DNA of 16,807 nucleotides from Haplosporangium gracile. Its lineage: Eukaryota; Mortierellomycota; Mortierellomycetes; Mortierellales; Mortierellaceae. Made by a program: the position numbers and the translations under genes. The stretch is from positions 1 through 16,807 of the forward strand of contig JAAAUF010000890.1 of assembly GCA_015499985.1 (NCBI GenBank). The letters run 5' to 3'. This document shows positions 1 through 7,194 of this stretch, piece after piece; the first letter of the stretch is position 1; the number at the start of each line of letters is the position of its first letter. The notes beneath the pieces were generated by a model. The model was not told the DNA's origin. It was given only the letters and a program-made list of their open reading frames with translations, and ran no database searches.

Positions 1-108
1 GAAAGGGTGTAGCGAATAAAAAGTGAAAGAAGGAGAAGGAAAAGAAAAGGGAAAAGAAGCAAAGAATGGCAAATAGACAATCGCGACTCGGTTGCGCGCA
101 TCTCCCTG

Positions 109-114
109 TTTATT
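109..114 (-). terminator. Polyadenylation signal of the Arf-like gene
   Basis: The plus strand reads TTTATT, which is AATAAA on the minus strand. It lies about 120 nt past the stop codon of the Arf-like gene, a normal fungal 3'UTR distance. The rest of 1-235 is A/G-rich and holds no supported gene. A plus-strand AATAAA at 15-20 could end a gene lying left of the window, but nothing else supports that. Confidence 0.45.
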
Positions 115-235
115 TTGCTTATTTTACGCTCTGACTGCGATCTCATGCATTATATCGCATCCAACATAACCGCGCATGTACGACCCTGTCCGTCTTGTAC
201 CCCTCTCTAAGAGAAGAGCGACAACATGAGTAACG

Positions 236-847
236 CTACTGAGGAACAACTCTGCTGAGTTGTGCTGCCACCCATTCCAGCCCCTTAACAACTCCCTCCT
301 TCGTCGTCGCACCACACCCCTGAACCCGCCACTTCCTCTCTCCTTGGAATAATTCCCTCTCAAAGGCATCGCGGATCTCTGACAGGTCCAATGCCTCAGG
401 GAACTCGCACCTCGTCGCCAATATCAGCAACACCGTCTCCTTGGCATCCTCCCCTTCCTGAGCAGTAGCAGAAGCTAGGCTCAAATAAAATCCCAGCTCA
501 TCCCTCGCCTCGAACAACCTATCTCTATCCGTCGAATCAACCACAAAGACCGGAGCATCATACCCCACCATAAACCGCTCTACAGCTTTCCAGTTTCTAC
601 TCCTCCTCGACGGGTCGCCGATATCCCAACTGTAAAACGTCAATTGATTGTAGAGCTCGATAGCCTGAATATTGATGCCGATGAGTGGGATGATGAGAGT
701 TGGGTCCCTTCCGAGTCCAAAGTAAGGGATCAGTTCTTCTCTGTCGCCGTCTTCGAGTCCGAACATGATTACTTTGATTGGCTTTTTGAGGGTTGTTTGT
801 AGGAGCGGGCTCGTCGGTTGTTGCTGTCTTGACAACCATCCACCCAT
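236..847 (-). CDS. Arf-family small GTPase-like protein with degenerate nucleotide-binding motifs (predicted pseudo-GTPase)
   Basis: The 203-aa product has the Arf length and fold order. It shows a PxIGxN-type switch I (PLIGIN, 54-59), WDIG (74-77), FVVDSTDRDRLFEARDEL (101-118), and a C-terminal GLEWVAAQL (189-197). The start at 847 was chosen over the in-frame start at 964 because it gives MGGWLS, a fit to the N-myristoylation pattern MGxxxS that Arf proteins use for membrane attachment. The key GTP motifs are altered. The P-loop GxxxxGK(T/S) reads GLEDGDREE (30-38), with no Gly-Lys-Thr. The switch I Thr is Leu55. DxxGGQ reads DIGDP (75-79), losing the catalytic Gln. NKxD reads TRCE (145-148). 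The frame is intact with no internal stop, so this looks like a maintained protein and not a pseudogene. Predicted location: cytosolic face of a membrane. Nucleotide binding is doubtful. The partner is unknown. Confidence 0.85.
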   Translation of the reverse strand: MGGWLSRQQQPTSPLLQTTLKKPIKVIMFGLEDGDREELIPYFGLGRDPTLIIPLIGINIQAIELYNQLTFYSWDIGDPSRRSRNWKAVERFMVGYDAPVFVVDSTDRDRLFEARDELGFYLSLASATAQEGEDAKETVLLILATRCEFPEALDLSEIRDAFERELFQGERKWRVQGCGATTKEGVVKGLEWVAAQLSRVVPQ

Positions 848-1107
848 AATTTTCTGTATTCTGAACAAAAAAAGAAGGGGTAGGTTGTCTTTTGTTGAAA
901 AAGTGTATGCTGCGGCGTTAATTGGCGTTGTCGAAGAGAGCTGAATTAAAGACAAGAAAAACAAAGAATGCTCTTTTCACAATCGACACTAACAGAAAAA
1001 GAAAAGATAAAACTTAGAGTGATTGACCCAATGGGTGAGCAAAGCACACCACACAAAAAATGTGTCAGCCCATTGTTCGCTCACAGCCGTCAAGAGACAA
1101 ACAAAAC

Positions 1108-1115
1108 AAAAAAAA
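1108..1115 (-). terminator. RNA polymerase III terminator (T8)
   Basis: Eight A residues on the plus strand form a T8 run on the minus strand. It starts 5 nt past the discriminator base of the tRNA, the usual Pol III stop position. Confidence 0.85.
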
Positions 1116-1119
1116 GAAC

Positions 1120-1193
1120 CGCTCCTGGGTGGGCTTGAACCACCAACCTCCTGATTAACAGTCAGACGCGCTAACCAATTGCGCCACAGAAGC
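1120..1193 (-). tRNA. tRNA-Asn (anticodon GTT)
   Basis: The minus strand folds into a full cloverleaf. The acceptor stem GCTTCTG/CAGGAGC forms seven pairs with one G-T. The anticodon stem TCTGA/TCAGG encloses the loop CTGTTAA, giving anticodon GTT. The T-arm carries GGTTCAAGCCC, a good B box, and the D-arm carries TGGCGCAATTGG, a good A box. The discriminator base is G, as expected for tRNA-Asn. There is no intron, and CCA is not encoded, as is normal in eukaryotes. A T8 terminator follows. The gene is Pol III transcribed from its internal promoter and serves cytosolic translation. Confidence 0.97.
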
Positions 1194-1316
1194 TCAATGG
1201 CAACCTAAATTTTTAAACGTATTTGATTCAAAAGCAGAATTAACATTAGTCATGTGATTTTAGAAATAAGTAATTATTTCGAGGGGCACGTGATATGGCT
1301 GCTTAGGAAGTTAGGT

Positions 1317-1388
1317 TTGGTCGCTTTCAATGATCACGACGCAATAAATTTCTTAAAATCAAAAAAAAAAATTGGTCGCTTTCAATGA
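1317..1388. mobile_element. Tiny polyadenylated retro-insertion flanked by a 17-bp direct repeat
   Basis: The 17-mer TTGGTCGCTTTCAATGA occurs at 1317-1333 and, without mismatch, at 1372-1388. Between the copies lie 38 bp (1334-1371) that contain AATAAA at 1343-1348 and end in a run of 11 A immediately before the second repeat. A 3'-mRNA-like end, poly(A) tail and flanking duplication in this order are the marks of a LINE-type target-primed insertion, here severely 5'-truncated. The source transcript is too short to identify. Chance or simple slippage is the alternative. Confidence 0.5.
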
Positions 1389-1620
1389 CATTCAAAGAGT
1401 AGACGCGCAATTATTGCGGTGTCTTAGGCGAAGACATGCATAACTGATGAAGGATATATTGAGAGTCAATGGTCAGTCCGTTGTAGTCGTAACGTTTTGG
1501 TAGCTTGTTGCTATAGGTGAACGCCAAGGCGTCAGTTAGCCTTTGTTCGTTTTCGTGCGCTGTCTTAAACATTTAAATATGTAAGTAAGGCCGCATCTAG
1601 AAGTTATTTTTTCAGGTGCA

Positions 1621-1977
1621 GAAGGAGTAATATGGACACGATTTATTACCATGCATGGCCACTTTGGCAGTGGCAACAAAGCAGCCAGACACCTTTGATC
1701 AGGCAAGGAACTGGGCCGAGTCTGTTCCCAACGATTGCGGCGTCAATTCGTGCAGCAACAAATGTTATCGATAAACTTGTCTTCCCCTCGAATTGTTGGC
1801 GGTCTAAAGGAGCATACTGTGTTCAAAGAGAAAGAGCACTTTCGGGGAGAAGAATTGAAGGATTACTTGTCTAGGCTTGATACATCTGACAAGAGGTGGT
1901 CAATCGAGCAAGTGCATCTGAGCAATGTCTCCCTCCAGTGGTACATTTACTCCTTTCCCCTGTCTACGGAACTGTAA
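1621..1977 (+). pseudogene. Unrecognised decayed coding remnant
   Basis: Protein-like composition runs through this stretch, but only in broken frames. In one frame the reading is open from 1621 to a TGA at 1696-1698 and then open again to the TAA at 1975-1977, with a mixed, non-repetitive residue pattern (for example KEHTVFKEKEHFRGEELKDYL). Just upstream, GTAAGT (about 1580) and TTTTTTCAG (about 1615) look like intron borders, but they would enclose only about 36 nt. I do not recognise a family. It could be a relic of an old gene or an open frame by chance. No start codon, promoter or poly(A) signal fits well. Confidence 0.25.
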
Positions 1978-2388
1978 TAATAGCAAATGCAATAGTGGAC
2001 GGCGCAGCCTGGCGTGGTGGAAAGGGTTGGTTGGTTGATGCATGTGTCAGTTTCATTCTCGGCACCTTTTTTTTGTTTGCCTGACAAATACCATTGTTTT
2101 TTCTTGACCGCGGCGCTCCATTGCGAATAAAAATGGGGGAGAGTGTTGATTTGTAATCCACCTACACGCCGTTACTTTTAAAGTCTTGTTTGATTTTTTG
2201 AGCAAAATGTCCTTTTAACGTTTCACCAGGGAAGATGCAGAAAGGTAAAGGCAAAGAAAGTAAGAGAAGAGAGAAGAGAGAAGAGAGAAGAGAAGGGAGA
2301 GCGCTGGTTGAAAAATAACGATTTTGTATATGCAGTCTGGCGTCATTTCTGTTGTGTCAATTGAAGATCTCCTCTCATAAGAACGGAG
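1978..2388. other. Intergenic region upstream of the 75-codon gene
   Basis: No gene is supported here. The stretch holds poly(T) runs, a purine-rich minisatellite (2263-2295) and presumably the upstream promoter of the TATA-driven gene that follows. Short ORFs on both strands have no recognisable content. Confidence 0.5.
2263..2295. repeat. AGAGAAG minisatellite
   Basis: Four exact tandem copies of the 7-mer AGAGAAG (2263-2290) are followed by a partial copy. The tract is pure purine on the plus strand and lies about 105 bp upstream of the TATA box, so it may act as a GAGA-like promoter element. That role is inferred. Confidence 0.85.
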
Positions 2389-2397
2389 ATGAATTCG

Positions 2398-2405
2398 TAT
2401 AAAAG
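2398..2405 (+). promoter_or_regulatory. TATA box of the 75-codon gene
   Basis: TATAAAAG is a near-ideal TATA box. About 30 bp downstream (near 2430) the sequence becomes a CA/AAC-rich leader typical of strongly expressed fungal genes. From there no ATG occurs until 2646. Confidence 0.65.
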
Positions 2406-2645
2406 AAACGTAGGGGCTCCCTTTTTTTTTTCTTCACTCAACACAAGCAACTACAAACAACAACGCGCATCTCAAAAACAGATAGCAAGCAACTCCAACT
2501 CCAACAACAACAACAATAACAACAGCACGAACACAACCTTTCTTCCAGCATACACATCCAAGTATTACTCGCTTCTTACAAGTAACAAGTTCATTCCCTC
2601 ACCAGACCTTATCCTTCACCCTACTCAACACACACTCTTACAATC

Positions 2646-2873
2646 ATGCCTCATCGTCAACAGCAACAGCAAGGATACACTCAGCTCTCCGAGACCGAGA
2701 CAGTCGTGTCTCCTCAAAAGGCGATCATTCGCCTCCGCAACGTCGCCGCTACTCCCATCGCAAGGTCGTTCTCGCGTATCGATGTTCTCGATAGCCTGAT
2801 GCCGCTCTCCCGCTACCCCTGGTCCAGCACGCCTACCCTGATCAGCACCTCCACCCATCGATCCAAGCACTAG
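2646..2873 (+). CDS. Small hypothetical protein, 75 aa
   Basis: I do not recognise this protein. The reason to believe in it is context. It begins at the first ATG downstream of a strong TATA box (2398-2405), after about 215 nt of leader containing no ATG and rich in CAA/AAC. The start context CAATCATGC is acceptable. Two TAG stops lie close together at its end (2871-2873 and 2878-2880), and a poly(A) signal follows at 3131. The product starts MPHRQQQQQGYTQLSETE. It is basic and Ser/Thr/Pro-rich, with no signal peptide, no membrane segment and no cysteine. A central stretch, SRIDVLDSLMPLSRYPW (43-59), looks most likely to be conserved. A longer overlapping frame starting upstream of the TATA box would not be carried on this transcript. 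A noncoding RNA is the alternative. Confidence 0.5.
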   Translation: MPHRQQQQQGYTQLSETETVVSPQKAIIRLRNVAATPIARSFSRIDVLDSLMPLSRYPWSSTPTLISTSTHRSKH

Positions 2874-3130
2874 AGCACTAGATTCTTTGTTTCCTGTTTG
2901 CCTCTTTTGCTCCATGTTACACAGAAAACCAGAAACAAAGCACCCAATGTTAATACTTTTTTTCTCCCCTCATTTGTATATTTTATCTTCGAGTAGAGAC
3001 CAACAGTCCTTGCATCCCTCGCGTGCAGGACTCCTTTTCCTGTTCATGTTACCATTTCATACTCATACCCAGTAGTAACTTTGACTGTTGCTACCCTATT
3101 TTTTTCCATGTTTAAATGTGTGTATTTGTA

Positions 3131-3136
3131 AATAAA
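3131..3136 (+). terminator. Polyadenylation signal of the 75-codon gene
   Basis: AATAAA preceded by a TGTGTGTATTTGTA stretch resembling fungal efficiency elements. It lies 258 nt past the stop of the small ORF. Confidence 0.5.
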
Positions 3137-3362
3137 ACATGGTCTTTACTTTTCCCTCGACGACAACGCTACTCTCGATGCACTCCCTCTATTGCTTCAA
3201 AATTAAGGTGAACAACGCCGCTCTATTTTTTTTGGTAGACTTTTATCCCTTTTACATTCACTTTTCTCTTCTTCCCTTTTCCCTCCTTCTCTGCCGCAAT
3301 CCATCCATTAGTTTCCCCTCTGAGACTGATAGTTTTTTCTTGATTAAGAGCAAAACAGCAAC

Positions 3363-3418
3363 TTTTTTTTCTTTTTCTTTCTTCCTTTCTTTCTTTCTTT
3401 CATTCCTTTTTCTTTTCC
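3363..3418 (+). repeat. CTTT-rich pyrimidine tract
   Basis: A nearly pure C/T stretch with four consecutive CTTT units near 3386-3401. It lies directly upstream of the first F-box copy. Such CT tracts often sit in fungal core promoters just before the transcription start. Confidence 0.7.
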
Positions 3419-3474
3419 CACGCACTCATCTCTCCTTGCATTTCTTTCCTTTCTTTCTTCTGCACATCTCAGCA

Positions 3475-4994
3475 ATATTGGTAGCGAGGGGGATCTCGCC
3501 TCTCAGCAACGTCCTCATCCCAGAGATCGTCGACCACATCGCTTCGTTCCTGAGCCAGCCTGACCTACTCTGCACCGTCCAAGTCTCTCGCGACTGGAAC
3601 TTGTTGTTCCTCCTACATCTGCGGAAGACCATTGCAGACCGATTGTACGCCTGACCAAGGATCCTGGGCATCAACAAACCGCTTGACAATGCCAAGCAGG
3701 CCGGCAACTGAATCCAAACACTCTTTGCAAAATACCATACGTATATTCGACACCTTCACCTCCACTCGACAATCCTCCTCAATTCTGCTGCCAGTCTCAT
3801 CAACAACGATGACAACGACAGCTGTAGCTGGAACCTCAGGTCGCTCTCCTTAGACGACAATATGAGGCGGGTTGCCCTAGGATCCGAGCTTGCTGTCGAT
3901 AAGCTGGATGTCTTGGAACAAGTAACATATCTAATAGGAGTCAACACAAACACCTTACTCACCTTGACGATGAGTTACACCTACCTTCCAAGATCCGACA
4001 ACGATCCTGACCACCTATTCTTCAACACTATACGCGGTCTCCACAACCTGGACGAGTTCAATTGTGGATCCGATTTTATTTTCAAGCTTTCGGACGTTTC
4101 TGGCTTTTAGCCTCGTCTGACCTCTCTGAGGACATACATGTCTTGCTATGGCGGTGCACTTGATCTGGAAGGACTCCGGTGTCTGGTCATACGAAGTGCC
4201 ATCTATCTCCAGAATGTGGTCGATATCCTCAACAACCTTCCGGATTTCTCGATATCCGGAAGCCAGCATTCGCCCGCACGCACGATCTGACTAGGGAGAG
4301 CCATACATTAGAGCTTGTTCTGAAGAGTTGTTTAAACCTCAGGGTGTTTGACGCGCTGGGACATCGATTCATGCTCCGTTGGCAGATGCTGACCCCATGG
4401 GCATGCACTAAGCTCGAGACATTTCGCTATCAGATCCTTGGCTTCAGGCGTCTCGCGGGCTCAGATGGGGTGGCATATAGACGGTGCAGTGGACTATCAG
4501 GAAAAGAGTCGTGGGCTCAACGCAAAGAACGTCAAGATTCTTCAGCGCCACCAGGCTACCCTTGACGACCATGCCCTTGTCTACAACCAACTGGCCCATC
4601 TGCCCCAGATCCGGGTTCTTGAAGTAGGTTTTGATCACCGCAAGCAGAGGAGTTACGGCCCTCGTGCCTCGCGATGCGAGTTTCTGGACTATTCTAAACC
4701 TCTGCAGAATAAGCCCGAGTGCTCGCTGGACTCTGGATTGGGCAATTTGTCAGTTTTGAAGGATCTGGAGATGTTTGGGTTTGAGGGGATTGACCTCCGG
4801 ATAGGGACGAAGGAATTGGACTGGATGGCGGAGAGTTGGCCCAAGTTGAGAATGCTGAGAGGCCTTGAGGAGGATATATTGCCCCGGATACGTTTTGATG
4901 AACAGAAAGCATTACTTTAGAATAATCTTCGTAGACTGCGTCCAGAGATCCAGCACGAGAGGCTTTGGTGCTTTTGGCCTGCAATAGCAATAAA
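3475..4994 (+). pseudogene. F-box/LRR pseudogene, first copy of the tandem array
   Basis: The translated frames align along their length with the intact neighbour at 5125-6903. They cover the F-box (LIPEIVDHIASFLSQPDLL, about 3505-3561), a middle LRR-like part and the C-terminal signature FGFEGIDLRIG (about 4777). It cannot make protein. The start codon seen in the neighbour (AGCAATGG) is changed to AGCAATATTGG at 3472-3482. In-frame stops occur at 3652-3654 (at a conserved Trp), 3709-3711, 4108-4110 (at a conserved Trp), 4288-4290 and 4918-4920. After about 4250 a stretch corresponding to roughly 110 codons of the neighbour is missing, and the frame changes there and again near 4440. AATAAA at 4989-4994 marks the old 3' end. 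Loss of function is clear. Residual transcription cannot be judged. Confidence 0.9.
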
Positions 4995-5124
4995 CGACTT
5001 GACAAGGAAGTTATTTTCTTTTCTCTTCTCTCCTTTGCATTGTCCCTCTCCCTTCCCTCTCACTCCTTTGCATTTTCATCTCACATTCACACATTCCACT
5101 CCTTCTTCAACTCTCGCCTCAGCA

Positions 5125-6903
5125 ATGGCATCACAAATGACCCCCACTCATTTAAACAACCTCCTCATCCCAGAGATCATAGACCACATCGCCTCATTCC
5201 TCACCCCTCCCGACTTACTCAAAGCCATCCTTGTCTCGCACGAGTGGAACCTCTTCTTCACCCCACGCCTTTGGCACACCATCGATGACTACCTTTATGC
5301 ATGGCCAAGAATTCTCGGCACCAAGGAGTCAAAAAACATGGATATCCCACAGGTTAAGGAATTGGCCCAGACAATCATTATGAAATACCATCGACATATC
5401 CGACACTTGCACATCGGCTCAACAATCCTTGTCGATGCTGCCGCAGCCAGCCTCACCCCTCGCAGCGACAAGAGCAGCAGTAGCAGCAGTTGGAATATTA
5501 GGAAGTGCTCTTTTAGGGATATGAGGACGTCTTCCACAAGAAATGACGAACGAGTCCACGAAAAGGCTTTTGCCATCAACGAAGTCAAAGACTTCCTCGG
5601 CGCCAACACAGACACCCTCCTCTTCTTGACCATTGATTACTCGTTCCTCCCAAACCCCAAGCTCGAACCCCACCACCCGCTCTTCGAGGCTTTACGTGGG
5701 CAGTCCAGCCTGGTCTATTTGAACTGCGGTGAAGAGTTCCGGTTCCGTCTTTCAGAGGTACCAGACTGTTGGCCGAGATTGATATCATTGATAACGTACA
5801 AGTCTGCGCACAACAACGACCTGCATATGACTCGACCCGTACCTGGGCTCCGGTCTTTAGTATTGCACTGTCCCATCTCTCTCCAGAGTGCAGTCCATGT
5901 TCTCGGCAACCTTCCGGATCTCGAGCATCTCAAGCTTTCACATATCCTTTACCCCAAAGATAGTCCTTCTGTCCAACAAACAACAGCAATCGACCTTGTC
6001 CCACACACGAACATCAAGAGCCTGAATATAGGCTGGCTCAAGGCCAGAGAGAGCGAGACCTACTGGTCCCTGTTCTCAACATTACCCTTCCTAACAACTT
6101 TAAAGGTGAACGACCTTGAACACGATACCTCCAAGGCCATCGCAACACACTGTCCCCAGCTCGAGGTCCTGGTCGACTACAAGAAACCGAAAGTCGTCTA
6201 TACCGCGGAGATACTCCACAAACCCTCGACGCTAGAACCCATCCTGCAGAGCTGTTCAAACATCCGGGTGCTTGACGCTTTGGGCCATCAACTTGTGGTC
6301 TCTTTAAACATGGAGACCCCTTGGGCCACCACCAAACTCGAGATCCTCCGCTGCCAGATCCGTGGTCTAAACCGGCTGGACCAAGTCGAGGAGGAAAAGT
6401 ACAGCCGTGCATTAGATCTCCTCCAGAGAAAGGGCCGGAAGCTCAATGCAAAGAGAACTCAAATCATGCAACGGCACCAGGTCTATCTTGACGACCATAC
6501 GCGTCTCTATACCCAACTCGCACGCCAGACCAAACTGCAGATCCTGGAGTTGGGGTTTGATCACCGTGTGCAGGATCATAGATGTTCGTCTGGGTATTCG
6601 GACCCTATAAAGGATACGCCCGAGCTATCGTTGGCATCTGGACTGAGTCTGTTGTCGGGACTGAAGGAGATGAAGATCTTTGGATTTGAAGGATTTGATC
6701 ATCGGATAGGGATGAAGGAGTTGGATTGGATGGCAGAGAGTTGGCCCGGGTTGAGGATGTTGCGAGGTCTTGAGGGGTGTACATTGTCCCAGATTCGGGT
6801 TGATGAGCACAATGCACTTTTAAGGAAGCACCTTTGCAAGTTGCGTCCTGAGGTGAAGCATGAGAGTCTTGGTGCCTATGATGTCTATGCCTTCTGGCAA
6901 TAA
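5125..6903 (+). CDS. F-box/LRR-like protein, 592 aa, the only intact copy of the array
   Basis: A predicted SCF ubiquitin-ligase substrate receptor. An N-terminal F-box (residues 12-52, NLLIPEIIDHIASFLTPPDL then LVSHEWNLFF) would bind Skp1. The remaining 500 residues show irregular leucine-rich segments, such as LRSLVLHCPISL, LGNLPDLEHLKLSHI, TKLEILRCQIRGLNRL and TKLQILELGFDHR, which would bind an unknown target. A C-terminal signature FGFEGFDHRIG (519-529) followed by ELDWMAESWPGLRMLRGL is shared with both flanking pseudogenes. The ATG at 5125 was chosen because the open frame extending back to 4999 begins with TTG and reads through CT-rich promoter-like DNA. There is no intron, signal peptide or membrane segment. 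A serine run lies near residues 116-121. The stop codon overlaps the poly(A) signal. The neighbour just upstream ends about 130 bp before this start. The substrate cannot be inferred. Confidence 0.85.
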   Translation: MASQMTPTHLNNLLIPEIIDHIASFLTPPDLLKAILVSHEWNLFFTPRLWHTIDDYLYAWPRILGTKESKNMDIPQVKELAQTIIMKYHRHIRHLHIGSTILVDAAAASLTPRSDKSSSSSSWNIRKCSFRDMRTSSTRNDERVHEKAFAINEVKDFLGANTDTLLFLTIDYSFLPNPKLEPHHPLFEALRGQSSLVYLNCGEEFRFRLSEVPDCWPRLISLITYKSAHNNDLHMTRPVPGLRSLVLHCPISLQSAVHVLGNLPDLEHLKLSHILYPKDSPSVQQTTAIDLVPHTNIKSLNIGWLKARESETYWSLFSTLPFLTTLKVNDLEHDTSKAIATHCPQLEVLVDYKKPKVVYTAEILHKPSTLEPILQSCSNIRVLDALGHQLVVSLNMETPWATTKLEILRCQIRGLNRLDQVEEEKYSRALDLLQRKGRKLNAKRTQIMQRHQVYLDDHTRLYTQLARQTKLQILELGFDHRVQDHRCSSGYSDPIKDTPELSLASGLSLLSGLKEMKIFGFEGFDHRIGMKELDWMAESWPGLRMLRGLEGCTLSQIRVDEHNALLRKHLCKLRPEVKHESLGAYDVYAFWQ

Positions 6904-6907
6904 TAAA
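6902..6907 (+). terminator. Polyadenylation signal overlapping the F-box stop codon
   Basis: TAATAAA: the last two bases of the TAA stop (6901-6903) are the first two of AATAAA. The stretch from here to 7194 is A/G-rich and then CT-rich DNA: the 3' end of this gene and the old promoter of the next copy. Confidence 0.55.
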
Positions 6908-7194
6908 GGAGGGAGGGTGGTGTTGTTCTACAACAAAATGGCGTTGATGCAATTGAAGTGAAGTCTGGACCAAAGATATATATTTTTGTATATGTCCGTT
7001 TGTTCAGATTTGATTGAGAATGAGGGACCAAAGTAGAAAAGGGGAAGAAGGGGACCAGAGACACAGATATCATCTTTTGTCTCATTTTCATTCCTCTGTC
7101 TTCTCTTCTCGTTCATTTCTTCGTCTCCTTTCCTTTTCCCTTCCCTCCACTTCCACTCTCATCCTCTTTCATATTTCAACAAGAAACAACAACA

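Larger units (their letters stand above)
2874..3474 (+). other. 3'UTR of the small gene and CT-rich promoter of the first F-box copy
   Basis: No separate gene is supported. The left part reads as a U-rich 3'UTR ending at AATAAA (3131-3136). The right part is a strongly pyrimidine-rich stretch including repeated CTTT units. It resembles the CT-rich DNA before the intact F-box gene (about 5020-5120), so it is probably the old promoter of the first F-box copy. Confidence 0.5.

Noticed and set aside
1029..1072. Possible hairpin (CAATGGG ... CCCATTG with an inner ACACA/TGTGT stem)
   Set aside because: The arms are short and separated by unpaired bases, with no run of T and no gene end in the right place. 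Chance is likely.
2389..2799. 136-codon open frame overlapping the small gene
   Set aside because: Its ATG lies upstream of the TATA box, so it would not be on the expected transcript. Its N-terminal half is translated CAA-rich leader (Asn/Ser runs).
3139..3477. Apparent hydrophobic N-terminal extension joined to the first F-box copy
   Set aside because: It is Phe/Ser/Leu text produced by CTTT-rich promoter DNA. The homology to the intact paralogue starts only at about 3475.
4999..5124. 42-residue upstream extension of the intact F-box ORF
   Set aside because: It starts at TTG and runs through pyrimidine-rich DNA. The ATG at 5125 is the first plausible eukaryotic start and aligns with the mutated start of copy 1.
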